A stretch of 10,635 bases of DNA from Candidatus Omnitrophota bacterium (GTDB taxonomy: Bacteria > Omnitrophota > Gorgyraeia > Zapsychrales > JANLHA01): assembly GCA_024653845.1 (NCBI GenBank), contig JANLHA010000161.1, positions 1 through 10,635 of the forward strand, written 5' to 3'. The notes under the pieces are model-generated. The model was not told the DNA's origin. It worked only from the letters and a program-made list of their open reading frames with translations, and ran no database searches. Shown in pieces: positions 1 through 7,467 of the stretch (position 1 is its first letter; each line of letters starts with the position of its first letter). The translations under genes and the position numbers were made by a program.

Positions 1-1362
1 TTCCAAATATCTCTCAAATTCCTCGTCGATGTCACGGCTATCCTCTTCGCGGCCTTCTGCTCCAGCAACGGCCCCGACACTATCCACCAACACCGCCTCG
101 TCGGGACCTCGTTGACGATCCTCACCTCTTCCTCCCGCTAAAACCGTGGCCGCCAGAGAGCTCTGAACGCGAGTCAAATCCGTCTTCAAACTTATTTGCC
201 GCCCATCCAAAGGAAGAGCGCGTCCATCATCCACTTCCCTCGAAACCTGCTCAACCACTTCCTCTCGCATCTCCGCCCCACCGGAAAAATAATTCCGCGA
301 GACCTGCTTCTGCATAAACGGATCAAAGTCATCACGATAATAGTTGTAAACGCCCTTCTTAAACGCATCAAGATACTGCTGATAAATCTTCTCGCGATCC
401 GTCTTATCGTCGACATCCACTCCCGCGATTTTATCTTTCCCAACATACACCTTCTTCAAAATGCCCTCGCGCAAATGTCGTTTGAACCATGTCGCCAAAA
501 TCACCGCGTCATAAATTTGCCGCAATTGGCTGAAATTTTTTCCGCGGTTGATTTCTTTTTCCACTTCCGGTAAAACCATTTTGCGCACCATCGACGCTGA
601 AATCTCGTTGATCTTCTCAACATCTTCTTTTTTCAGTTGGTCAGTACCCAACTCTTTCTTCTTCAAATTCTTCTCAAGCGCCAAATAATCTTGCTCGAGC
701 ATCACACGCAAATAACTGTCAACAATATACGCTGCCTGATCCTTACTGTAGATCACAGCCTTGTCAGGAATGATCCAAACTTTATTGAACGTATTGATGG
801 GAATATCCGTCGTCTGATATTGACGATACGCGTTTTCATAAACTTGCGCCCAAAATTTGCGGCCCAAGCCTTCTTCCGGATAAATAAGAGACGCGGTGAG
901 CTGCTTCAGCAAATAATCTTGCGCCAAAAGATCGCGCCCCATTTCGGTCGCACCAAACCCTTCGGGAATCACGCGGTCTTTTTCATAAGGCGAGAGATTG
1001 ACCCATAAATCTTCGCCTTTGACCGTCAGGGCGGCAAGGAAATATTTGATCAGACGTTCGCCTTCTTTCTTAAGGGCCTCACCTTTGAGGCCGGAGTCGC
1101 CGGGATCAATGATGAAGTCAAATCGCAATGGATTTTGGGGATCGACTTTCAATCCTTTTAACATGACGGGTGCAAAGGATTCACTGCGGGAAACCATCAA
1201 CCCTGCGGGAGGCAAGTTCAAACTGTTGGGGGCAGGCGCAAGGATGACTTCCGCCATACTCGCTGGAGGGAAAACCGTAGAGGTCAAAAAGGTTACAAGA
1301 ATTAACCAGGCCACAGAGGGAACAAAATTTTTCCAAGATTTTCGGCAGCGTAAGAAGTTCAT
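1..1362 (-). CDS. Exported protein of unknown function, N-terminal 454 residues (3' end outside window)
   Basis: An open frame of 454 codons runs without a stop from an ATG at 1362 to the left edge, so the C-terminus is missing. Residues 1-37 look like a signal peptide: a basic start (MNFLRCRKSWK), a hydrophobic stretch (VAWLILVTFLTSTVF) and a possible cleavage site after SMA. The mature part is charged and mostly helical-looking, with distinctive stretches such as FIIDPGDSGLKGE, DLWVNLSPYEKDRVIPE, MGRDLLAQDYLLKQLTAS and NTFNKVWIIPDKA. It becomes rich in Asp, Glu, Gly and Arg after about residue 385, suggesting a disordered linker to a further region. I recall very similar stretches in long hypothetical proteins of Omnitrophota but know no function, catalytic motif or named domain. 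No strong Shine-Dalgarno precedes the start. A promoter candidate lies about 50 bases upstream. Confidence 0.85.
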   Translation of the reverse strand, partial: MNFLRCRKSWKNFVPSVAWLILVTFLTSTVFPPASMAEVILAPAPNSLNLPPAGLMVSRSESFAPVMLKGLKVDPQNPLRFDFIIDPGDSGLKGEALKKEGERLIKYFLAALTVKGEDLWVNLSPYEKDRVIPEGFGATEMGRDLLAQDYLLKQLTASLIYPEEGLGRKFWAQVYENAYRQYQTTDIPINTFNKVWIIPDKAVIYSKDQAAYIVDSYLRVMLEQDYLALEKNLKKKELGTDQLKKEDVEKINEISASMVRKMVLPEVEKEINRGKNFSQLRQIYDAVILATWFKRHLREGILKKVYVGKDKIAGVDVDDKTDREKIYQQYLDAFKKGVYNYYRDDFDPFMQKQVSRNYFSGGAEMREEVVEQVSREVDDGRALPLDGRQISLKTDLTRVQSSLAATVLAGGRGEDRQRGPDEAVLVDSVGAVAGAEGREEDSRDIDEEFERYLE

Positions 1363-1411
1363 CGGTTTAGGGCGATTAAGAATTATAAATAATTTAGTAA
1401 AAGATAGAGAA

Positions 1412-1440
1412 AGTATACACGATTCTTGCAGGATTGACCA
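1412..1440 (-). promoter_or_regulatory. Candidate sigma70-type promoter for the exported protein
   Basis: Read leftward, TGGTCA (1435-1440) and TATACT (1412-1417) are separated by 17 bases, matching the -35 and -10 consensus at 4/6 and 5/6. Transcription would start near 1405, leaving a leader of about 43 bases before the ATG at 1362. The motif sits in the 98-base gap after the response regulator stop codon, so the exported protein need not depend on the operon upstream. Confidence 0.4.
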
Positions 1441-1460
1441 GGGGGCAAGAAGGCGACTTT

Positions 1461-1820
1461 TTAACGCCCAATAAGCTCTTCAATTCTGGCCAAAAGGATT
1501 TCTGCCTCAAAAGGCTTGACTAAATAATCATAAAATCCTTCGGCTTCAAAGAGTTCATGAAGGGTATTTTTAGCAGTCAAGATGAGAATGGGAATTCCTT
1601 GCAGATTTTCTCGCTGCTTGAATTGCTGGACAAACATATAGCCGTCCACTTTGGGCATGGCCACATCGAGAATGATCAAATCTGGACGAACTTTCTCAAG
1701 CACTTGGAACCCTTCTTCGCCATTGAAAGCGGTACTGATCTCATACTGGTGTTGTTCCAATCGCGCCTTTAACAATTCCACCAAATCGGCTTCATCGTCA
1801 ATGATCAAGACTTTTTTCAT
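1461..1820 (-). CDS. Single-domain response regulator (CheY-like receiver)
   Basis: This 119-residue protein is a stand-alone phosphoacceptor receiver domain with no DNA-binding or enzymatic output domain. The expected residues are present: acidic pair D8/D9, phospho-accepting D52 in LIILDVAMPKVDG, T82 in ILILTA, and K102 in the LVKPF motif. The open frame extends 29 codons further upstream, but I chose the ATG at 1820: it has a consensus ribosome site and begins directly with the canonical MKKVLIIDDE strand, whereas the longer version would overlap the kinase gene. It lies 26 bases downstream of a histidine kinase, almost certainly its phosphodonor. Output is probably by protein-protein contact, or by relaying phosphate to another protein encoded elsewhere. 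Confidence 0.93.
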   Translation of the reverse strand: MKKVLIIDDEADLVELLKARLEQHQYEISTAFNGEEGFQVLEKVRPDLIILDVAMPKVDGYMFVQQFKQRENLQGIPILILTAKNTLHELFEAEGFYDYLVKPFEAEILLARIEELIGR

Positions 1821-1827
1821 CGGTTCT

Positions 1828-1833
1828 CCTCCT
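1828..1833 (-). promoter_or_regulatory. Shine-Dalgarno site that decides the response regulator start
   Basis: On the minus strand the sequence AGGAGG lies 7 bases before the ATG at 1820. It is one of the clearest ribosome sites in this half of the window. It supports the internal start over the longer frame beginning at 1907. Confidence 0.85.
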
Positions 1834-1846
1834 GGGAACTCATTTC

Positions 1847-2893
1847 TTACGTCTTGGGAAGGGTAAAAATCATCTGGGTTCCTTGACCACGCTCGCTTTG
1901 CACCCAAATCTTTCCCCCATGCAACTCAATCAACCCCTTACAAATGGCGAGCCCTAAGCCCGTTCCTTTCTGCCCAGGCCCGTCGGTACGGCCGATCTGA
2001 ATGAACTTATTAAACAATTTTGATAAATCTTCTGATGCCACACCAACTCCTGTATCCATGACAGAACATTCCACAAAATTGTCCCACTCTTTGAGACCTA
2101 CCCCAATATGTCCTTGTTCGGTAAATTTCAAAGAATTGCTCAACAGATTGATAAAGACTTGCGTAATTTTATCTTTATCGATGGAGATTTCAATGTGAGG
2201 ATGTGAGAAAGAATTAAGAACCTGCAAGCCTTTCTTTTGAATTTGAGGTGTGAACTGAACCAATGAATCCCGAACCAAACTCACCAAATCAACCTTTTCT
2301 CGACGGATTTCAATTTTTCCTGATTCAATTTTAGAGATGTCGAGAAGATCATTGATGATTTTAGTCAACCGATCAATATTGCGAAGGGTCTTGGAAAGAA
2401 AATTTTTCTGAGCCGATGTGATTTCTCCATGAAGACCGTCAAGAATTTGACTTGTTGTTTCGCGAATAATGGAAAGGGGTGTGCGAATTTCATGAGAAAC
2501 AGTGCTGACAAATTCATCCTTGATACGGTCAACGCGTTTTTGTTCTCGGATTTCACTCTTAATCGATTGAACTTGATAATATTCACTCACGTCATGAAAA
2601 TTCGCAAGCGCTGCAGGTGCCCCCTGCCAATTCAATTCTGTCGTTTGACATTCAAGAACGTGTTCTTGATTTTGACCATTTTCGGGCAAAGAAAGGCGGA
2701 CCACTTCTTCCGTCGGGACTGCAAGGCTAGAAATTTTTTCTAAAAGATTAGGGAATTGAGCGAAGACCTGTAAAGCCACGGGATTGGCATACTTCAACTC
2801 CCCTTGAACAAAAATGGCCATTGCATTCCGACTCAACTCAATCAGGACGCGATATTCATCCGAATTCAAGGCTCCTGAGAAATGGGGGATCAT
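1847..2893 (-). CDS. Cytoplasmic PAS-domain sensor histidine kinase
   Basis: This 348-residue kinase autophosphorylates a histidine and should pass the phosphate to the receiver encoded next. Residues about 12-105 look like a PAS sensor domain (ELSRNAMAIFVQGELKYANP through LANFHDVSEY). A short linker helix follows, then a HisKA domain with the H-box FVSTVSHEIRTPL, phospho-acceptor His134. The ATP-binding HATPase domain shows the N-box (FINLLSNSLKFTE, about 247-259), G1 (DTGVGV, 280-285), an F-box (KLFNKF) and G2 (GTGLGL, 310-315). I see no signal peptide or membrane segment, so it probably senses an internal cue through the PAS domain; no ligand can be read from the sequence. It starts 24 bases after comEC and has only a weak ribosome site, consistent with translation within an operon. 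Confidence 0.93.
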   Translation of the reverse strand: MIPHFSGALNSDEYRVLIELSRNAMAIFVQGELKYANPVALQVFAQFPNLLEKISSLAVPTEEVVRLSLPENGQNQEHVLECQTTELNWQGAPAALANFHDVSEYYQVQSIKSEIREQKRVDRIKDEFVSTVSHEIRTPLSIIRETTSQILDGLHGEITSAQKNFLSKTLRNIDRLTKIINDLLDISKIESGKIEIRREKVDLVSLVRDSLVQFTPQIQKKGLQVLNSFSHPHIEISIDKDKITQVFINLLSNSLKFTEQGHIGVGLKEWDNFVECSVMDTGVGVASEDLSKLFNKFIQIGRTDGPGQKGTGLGLAICKGLIELHGGKIWVQSERGQGTQMIFTLPKT

Positions 2894-2917
2894 TGGTTTT
2901 AATCTATCATAACCCTA

Positions 2918-4438
2918 CTATTTCGCAACAGGTTTCAAGACATAGATCGATACCAAAAATCCATAATAAATCATGACACTCACCCAACTCACCTGATCCA
3001 AAATGAAATACGCATGAGGCCAATGAATAAAAAAAGCACTCACCGCAGCCATCAGATTGACAAGGATTTTAAGACAAAAAGCAAACAGCGAGGCCAAAAA
3101 CGGACTGAAAATTCCCATCATCAGCACTCCTGTTCCCAAAATGATTGCCCCTGTACTCAAAGGAACAACAATCAAATTCGCCAGCAATCCGATGGGCGTG
3201 ATCAAGTGAAAACAATATGCCACAATCCCTCCGGTCGCCAGAGACGCGGCCAAAGAAATTCCCAAGGAATTGATAAGGCTTTTCAGCCAATCGTATCTTT
3301 CTAAAAAACTCTTTCCTTCGAGCATTTTCTGTTCCCATTGAGAATAAATGATGATGGCAAAGACACTGACAAATGAAAGTTGGAATCCGACATCCCATAA
3401 ATTTAACGGATCAAACAAAAAAATGATGAGTGCGGCCAGCGCCAATGTGTTAAGGCCATCCGTCTCGCGTTCGACACAATAACTCAGCAGAAAAACAATA
3501 CTCATGATGGTCGCGCGCACAACTGAGGGTTGCTCACCCGTGACCATACTATAAAAAACCAACAAGAAACTGGCTGTCAAATATTGGGTCCATCGAGGAA
3601 ACGGCAACATCTTACAAAAGACCATAAAAAGAAAAGCCACGACGACAACATGCAACCCACTGATGGCCAAAACATGAGCCGTTCCCGAAAAAATGAAGAG
3701 CTCTTGCAAGCGCGAATCAAAATGTTGACGGTTCCCCAATAGTAGCGCCTCCATCATTCCCAATTCGCGATATGAAAGGTGCGATTCGAGAATATTTTGG
3801 AAGCGATGATTGGTTTCCAAAGCAAATTTTCTAAAAAAATTGGGTGGCGACATCTTATATCGATCAACTTCGCCGTCTTTTTTTACACTCAAAATATGTT
3901 CAATCCCTTGGCGCTTTAAAAACTCTCGATACGAAAATTTCCCACGAGAAGAAAATCCGAAAGGAGAATGGATTTTCCCTTCAACAACAATTCGATCTCC
4001 ATAAGAAAGCGGAATCACCCTAAAAATCTGGACCAACATTTTTCCTTGAGCAGGCTTCCATTTTCCTTGGACATAACAAGCGGTCACTTTCAGACGAAAA
4101 CTCGTTTTCTTAAAATTGTCTTCTTGAGTCAATTTCACATCCGTGATGATCACGCCCATCATGCGCGCATTTTCATACTCCTCCTTGACCAATAAATTTT
4201 CATAATGGTTCACGGGCTTCATTTGAGAAGATTGAGTCCATAAAACCCCCAAGCTTATAAAGCCAATCACAACGGAAATGAGCACGACATTTTCTCGTTG
4301 ATAGAAAGAATAAAGCAATAAAATCGATAGGGCCACAAGGCACAGAAAAATTCCTATAAAGATGCGTAGATCAACGGAAATCATGATTCCAAAGGCAAAA
4401 GCCAATGTCACAGCAATCACTGGACGGAATTTATGCAT
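2918..4438 (-). CDS. comEC: ComEC/Rec2-type DNA-uptake channel protein lacking the C-terminal metallo-beta-lactamase domain
   Basis: This polytopic inner-membrane protein should carry single-stranded DNA into the cytoplasm during natural transformation. Residues 1-70 hold about two to three hydrophobic segments. Residues about 85-195 form a soluble DUF4131/OB-like region (GDRIVVEGKIHSPFG). The competence domain follows with its signature SGTAHVLAISGLH (251-263), the GEQPSVVRA motif and DVGFQLSFVSVFAI (349-362), then several more membrane segments. The protein stops at residue 506, whereas classical ComEC proteins such as that of Bacillus subtilis reach about 750-780 residues and end in a metallo-beta-lactamase-like domain, which is absent here. 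The start at 4438 overlaps comEA by 22 bases. It is the first ATG of the frame, but the ribosome site is weak, so translation may be coupled to comEA. Confidence 0.93.
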   Translation of the reverse strand: MHKFRPVIAVTLAFAFGIMISVDLRIFIGIFLCLVALSILLLYSFYQRENVVLISVVIGFISLGVLWTQSSQMKPVNHYENLLVKEEYENARMMGVIITDVKLTQEDNFKKTSFRLKVTACYVQGKWKPAQGKMLVQIFRVIPLSYGDRIVVEGKIHSPFGFSSRGKFSYREFLKRQGIEHILSVKKDGEVDRYKMSPPNFFRKFALETNHRFQNILESHLSYRELGMMEALLLGNRQHFDSRLQELFIFSGTAHVLAISGLHVVVVAFLFMVFCKMLPFPRWTQYLTASFLLVFYSMVTGEQPSVVRATIMSIVFLLSYCVERETDGLNTLALAALIIFLFDPLNLWDVGFQLSFVSVFAIIIYSQWEQKMLEGKSFLERYDWLKSLINSLGISLAASLATGGIVAYCFHLITPIGLLANLIVVPLSTGAIILGTGVLMMGIFSPFLASLFAFCLKILVNLMAAVSAFFIHWPHAYFILDQVSWVSVMIYYGFLVSIYVLKPVAK

Positions 4439-4758
4439 ACAAATGGATGGATCCTTTCTAGCAATTTTTCGTTGATGCCTTCAACAAATCGCAAATCTTC
4501 GACTTTTTTAAAAGCCCCGCGTTGCATTCGATAGCGAATGATTCTCTCCGCGCTGCGTCGACCGATGTAGGGCACTTTGAGCAATTCTTCAAAACTTGCT
4601 GTATTGAGATCAACTTTAAGATACAGAACATCGTTTTCAATGACTCCAACTTTCTCCAAAATCCACGGATACCGTCGGAAAATAAATTTCGCCATCGACC
4701 CGATAAGCAAAATCAGCATAAACACGATCAAAACTAAACGTTCATGGCGAGTGAGCAT
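4417..4758 (-). CDS. comEA: ComEA-like helix-hairpin-helix DNA-binding protein
   Basis: This 113-residue protein has an N-terminal membrane anchor (about residues 8-26, LVLIVFMLILLIGSMAKF) and a C-terminal helix-hairpin-helix domain (about 49-105). The domain shows the usual family pattern VDLNTASFEELLKVPYIG, then AERIIRYR and a second hairpin at FVEGINEKLLERI. ComEA proteins bind incoming double-stranded DNA outside the inner membrane and hand it to ComEC, and the 22-base overlap with comEC fits that role. The linker between anchor and HhH domain is short. No SLBB domain is present, as in many Gram-negative ComEA proteins. The start at 4758 has no clear Shine-Dalgarno; its leader carries a small hairpin and, further upstream, the repeat element. 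Confidence 0.88.
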   Translation of the reverse strand: MLTRHERLVLIVFMLILLIGSMAKFIFRRYPWILEKVGVIENDVLYLKVDLNTASFEELLKVPYIGRRSAERIIRYRMQRGAFKKVEDLRFVEGINEKLLERIHPFVCINSVQ

Positions 4759-4775
4759 AATTTTGAATTTATCAA

Positions 4776-4795
4776 CGGGTCCTGCAACCGACCCG
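4776..4795. other. Short hairpin in the comEA leader
   Basis: CGGGTC (4776-4781) and GACCCG (4790-4795) form a 6-bp stem with an 8-base loop, ending 17 bases before the comEA start. No T-run follows on either strand, so it is not a clear terminator. It shares the string ACGGGTC with the core of the nearby repeat element, which may be coincidence. Confidence 0.45.
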
Positions 4796-4827
4796 CTGAG
4801 CCAAAAGTCCTTTCATTGATAATCAAT

Positions 4828-4939
4828 CTTCAGTTGGCGAATAATCTCTGAGCGAACTCTGAGGCCCGTCTACACCAAGGTTTTCCATTCTAGAGTAGAC
4901 GGGTCGATTGTGAGCGAAGGGATTACTCACCAACTGAAG
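4828..4939 (+). repeat. Nested palindromic element, copy 1 (leuS-comEA gap)
   Basis: The conserved core is 4846-4921 (76 bases). It matches copy 2 at 71 of 76 positions, differing at 4847, 4875, 4880, 4885 and 4895. Inside the core, CCCGTCTAC (4865-4873) pairs with GTAGACGGG (4895-4903) around a 21-base loop, and TGAGCGAA occurs twice in the same direction (4849-4856 and 4911-4918). Outside the core, CTTCAGTTGGCGAATAAT (4828-4845) faces ATTACTCACCAACTGAAG (4922-4939), with 16 of 18 positions complementary. The pairing runs on into the core ends (4846-4849 with 4918-4921). The outer arms do not match those of copy 2. The + sign is arbitrary and only records that both copies have the same orientation. 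No transposase or reverse transcriptase is nearby. Confidence 0.9.
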
Positions 4940-4986
4940 CTTTTCTTAAAATTATGGGGATGATTAAAGGGGAATTTCTGGGGAAA

Positions 4987-7461
4987 CTAAATCACAATAC
5001 TAACCAACTTATTGGGCACCACAATAAATTTCTTCACGTCTTTTCCTTCGATGTATTGTAGCACTTTTGCATCTTGCAACACAATCTCTCGCAAATCCGC
5101 TTCTGAGGCATCCACGGGGACCTCAAATTTGCCGCGGACCTTGCCATTGATCTGAGCCACGACCTCGACAGAATCTTTCTTTAGCGCTTTCTCGTCGAAC
5201 TTCGGCCATCGGGCGTGCGCCACACTTTGGCCGGGATGCCCCATCTTCTCCCACAACTCTTCACAAAGATGCGGAGTAAATGGAGCGAGTAGCAATACGA
5301 TTGTCTCCAAAGCTCGGTTCAACAATACCTGCTTGGAAGGCTGTTCCCTGAGGGAATACTTTTCAATTCTGTTCATCAAAATCATCAACTGGCTGATGGC
5401 CGTATTAAATTTAAACCCATTAGGAATGTCGTCGGTGATCTTCTTGATTGAAAAATTCCGTTCTCGCTCCAATTCGCGGTCATCATCATCTTGAATCTCA
5501 GCTAATCCTACAGTCTTCTGATATTTCTGTTCTACGGCATTCCAAACGCGGCATAAAAATTTCCAGGCTCCATCCATTCCACTGTCATTCCATTCCAACT
5601 GATCCTCTGGCGGGGCGGCAAACAAAATGAATAATCGCAAGGTATCCGCTCCATAACGCGAGATCACTTCATCGGGATCGACAACATTCCCACGGGATTT
5701 CGACATGACTTCGCCGTCTTTTAAGACCATCCCTTGGGTGAGCAATCGCTGGAAGGGCTCATCAAAATTCAATAATCCTAAGTCCCGCAAAAATTTGGTA
5801 AAAAACCGTGAATACAACAAATGTAAAATCGCATGTTCAATCCCACCGATGTATTGGTCCACTGGCATCCAATACGCCACATCTTTTTTATCAAAAATTT
5901 TCGCGTCAGCCTGCGGGGAACAAAAACGCAGATAATACCAAGACGAATCAAAAAATGTGGCCATGGTATCCGTTTCTCGACGAGCATCTTCCTGACAACG
6001 CGGACATTTGACGTTCACAAAATCTTTGCACTGCAAAAGCGGACTCCCACCTTGTCCAGTGATCTGCACATTTTTCGGAAGCCCAACAGGCAATTGATCG
6101 TCTGGAACCGGAACAGCCCCGCACTTTGGACAGTAAATGATAGGAATTGGTGTGCCCCAATACCTCTGACGAGAAATCAGCCAATCACGCAAACGCCAAT
6201 TGACCGTGATACGCCCCATCTTCTCGCGTTCCATCCACTGCGAAATTTTTTGCTTGGCCTCTTCGTTGAAAAATCCATTGAACCGCCCCGAGTTGATCAA
6301 CTTACCGGACTCTTCATAAGCACACTTGAGCTGTTCAACAATGATCTCAGGATTTTTAGGATCTTGGATGACCATCCGACGAGAAAGGTTGTGTTCCTTC
6401 GAGAAAAGAAAATCACGTTGATCATGGGTCGGAACCGCCATGATCGCACCTGTCCCATATTCCATTAAAACGTAGTCCGCAATCCAAACAGGAATTTCTT
6501 CGCCATTGACTGGATTGATCGCATATTCGCCCGTAAAAATCCCTTCTTTGCGTTCATCCCCCGACATGCGCAAACTCTTGCTCAAATTGGCAGCTTTCTT
6601 AACAAAAGCCATGACTTTTTCTTCATGACCTGTACCCTTGACGAGTTTCGCTAACAACGGGTGTTCGGGTGCTAAAACCACATACGTCGCTCCAAAAATC
6701 GTATCAGGCCGTGTCGTGAAAACCGTTAATTTTTCGCCCGTCTTTTTAATTTTAAAATCAATTTCAGTCCCATAACTTTTGCCAATCCAATTTTCCTGCA
6801 TGGCCACCACACGCGACGGCCAATCCTTAAGCTTTTTCAAGTCTTCTAAAAGTTCCTCGGCATATGCCGTGATTTTCAAATACCATTGTTCCAATTCTTT
6901 TTGCACAACCGGGGTTTTGCATCGCCAGCACGCATCTTGGATGACCTCTTCATTAGCTAATGTCGTCTCGCAACTCGGGCACCAATTGACCGCCGAGGCT
7001 TTCTTATACGCCAGCCCCTTCTCGAGCATCTTTAAAAAAATCCATTGGTTCCAACGATAATATTCAGGATCACAGGTAGCAATTTCTCGATCCCAATCAT
7101 AGGAAAACCCCATACGCTGGAGTTCTTCTCTCATTTGATCAATACAGCGATACGTCCATTGGGCGGGATCGGTTTTATTTTTAATGGCGGCATTCTCGGC
7201 GGGTTGACCAAAAGCGTCATATCCCATCGGGTGCAAAACATTAAAGCCTTGCATCATTTTGAAACGGGCCACGACGTCCGCAATCGTGTAATTGCGCACG
7301 TGACCCATATGAATCTTTCCCGAGGGATAAGGGAACATCTCAAGACAATAGAATTTGGGTTTGTCAGTGGAAGCTAAAGCCCGAAAGGTTTTTTGGTCTG
7401 CCCAGATTTTCTGCCATTTTTCTTCAATACGATGAATTTCATGTGTTGAATAGGCAGCCAT
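4987..7461 (-). CDS. leuS: Leucyl-tRNA synthetase, bacterial type
   Basis: This 824-residue class I synthetase charges tRNA-Leu with leucine in the cytoplasm, and the length is typical. The HIGH motif is HMGH (51-54) in PYPSGKIHMGHVRNY. The CP1 editing domain shows the threonine-rich stretch TTRPDTIFGATY (249-260) and the conserved Asp347 in PTHDQRDF, so post-transfer editing should work. Two zinc-binding sets are visible: Cys161/164/178/181 and Cys444/447/486/489. The second signature is VMSKS (585-589) instead of KMSKS, so the first lysine is replaced by valine. The C-terminus ends in the usual small domain (AQINGKVRGKF through KFIVVPNKLVSIVI). It starts 6 bases after the speD-like gene, with GGAAGG about 10 bases before the ATG, so the two are very likely cotranscribed. 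Confidence 0.98.
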   Translation of the reverse strand: MAAYSTHEIHRIEEKWQKIWADQKTFRALASTDKPKFYCLEMFPYPSGKIHMGHVRNYTIADVVARFKMMQGFNVLHPMGYDAFGQPAENAAIKNKTDPAQWTYRCIDQMREELQRMGFSYDWDREIATCDPEYYRWNQWIFLKMLEKGLAYKKASAVNWCPSCETTLANEEVIQDACWRCKTPVVQKELEQWYLKITAYAEELLEDLKKLKDWPSRVVAMQENWIGKSYGTEIDFKIKKTGEKLTVFTTRPDTIFGATYVVLAPEHPLLAKLVKGTGHEEKVMAFVKKAANLSKSLRMSGDERKEGIFTGEYAINPVNGEEIPVWIADYVLMEYGTGAIMAVPTHDQRDFLFSKEHNLSRRMVIQDPKNPEIIVEQLKCAYEESGKLINSGRFNGFFNEEAKQKISQWMEREKMGRITVNWRLRDWLISRQRYWGTPIPIIYCPKCGAVPVPDDQLPVGLPKNVQITGQGGSPLLQCKDFVNVKCPRCQEDARRETDTMATFFDSSWYYLRFCSPQADAKIFDKKDVAYWMPVDQYIGGIEHAILHLLYSRFFTKFLRDLGLLNFDEPFQRLLTQGMVLKDGEVMSKSRGNVVDPDEVISRYGADTLRLFILFAAPPEDQLEWNDSGMDGAWKFLCRVWNAVEQKYQKTVGLAEIQDDDDRELERERNFSIKKITDDIPNGFKFNTAISQLMILMNRIEKYSLREQPSKQVLLNRALETIVLLLAPFTPHLCEELWEKMGHPGQSVAHARWPKFDEKALKKDSVEVVAQINGKVRGKFEVPVDASEADLREIVLQDAKVLQYIEGKDVKKFIVVPNKLVSIVI

Positions 7462-7467
7462 CCAACT

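Noticed and set aside
1821..1907. Longer version of the response regulator starting at 1907
   Set aside because: The extra 29 residues overlap the kinase C-terminus in another frame and have no receiver-domain counterpart. The ATG at 1820 has a consensus ribosome site.
4815..4827. Small palindrome ATTGATAATCAAT just outside the left arm of copy 1, with a similar one (AATGATGTCATT) at 9212-9223 beside copy 2
   Set aside because: Both are short and AT-rich, do not fall in the same register relative to the core, and may be chance. I do not count them as part of the element.
4828..4939. Integron attC site
   Set aside because: attC sites have conserved outer boxes (GTTRRRY type) and variable centres. 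Here the centre is conserved and the arms vary, and no integrase is present.
4828..4939. Plain intrinsic terminator between leuS and comEA
   Set aside because: No T-run follows the stem in the leftward direction in which both genes are read. The 76-base core is shared with another locus, which a simple terminator would not explain.
4956..4983. Possible G-quadruplex from GGGG runs at 4956, 4969 and 4980
   Set aside because: Only three G-runs are present at this spot; a fourth within loop distance is missing.
5833..6468. 211-codon open frame on the + strand inside leuS
   Set aside because: It is antisense to a well-conserved synthetase coding region. Its product is rich in His, Arg, Pro and Thr with no recognisable pattern and no ribosome site, so it is a shadow frame.
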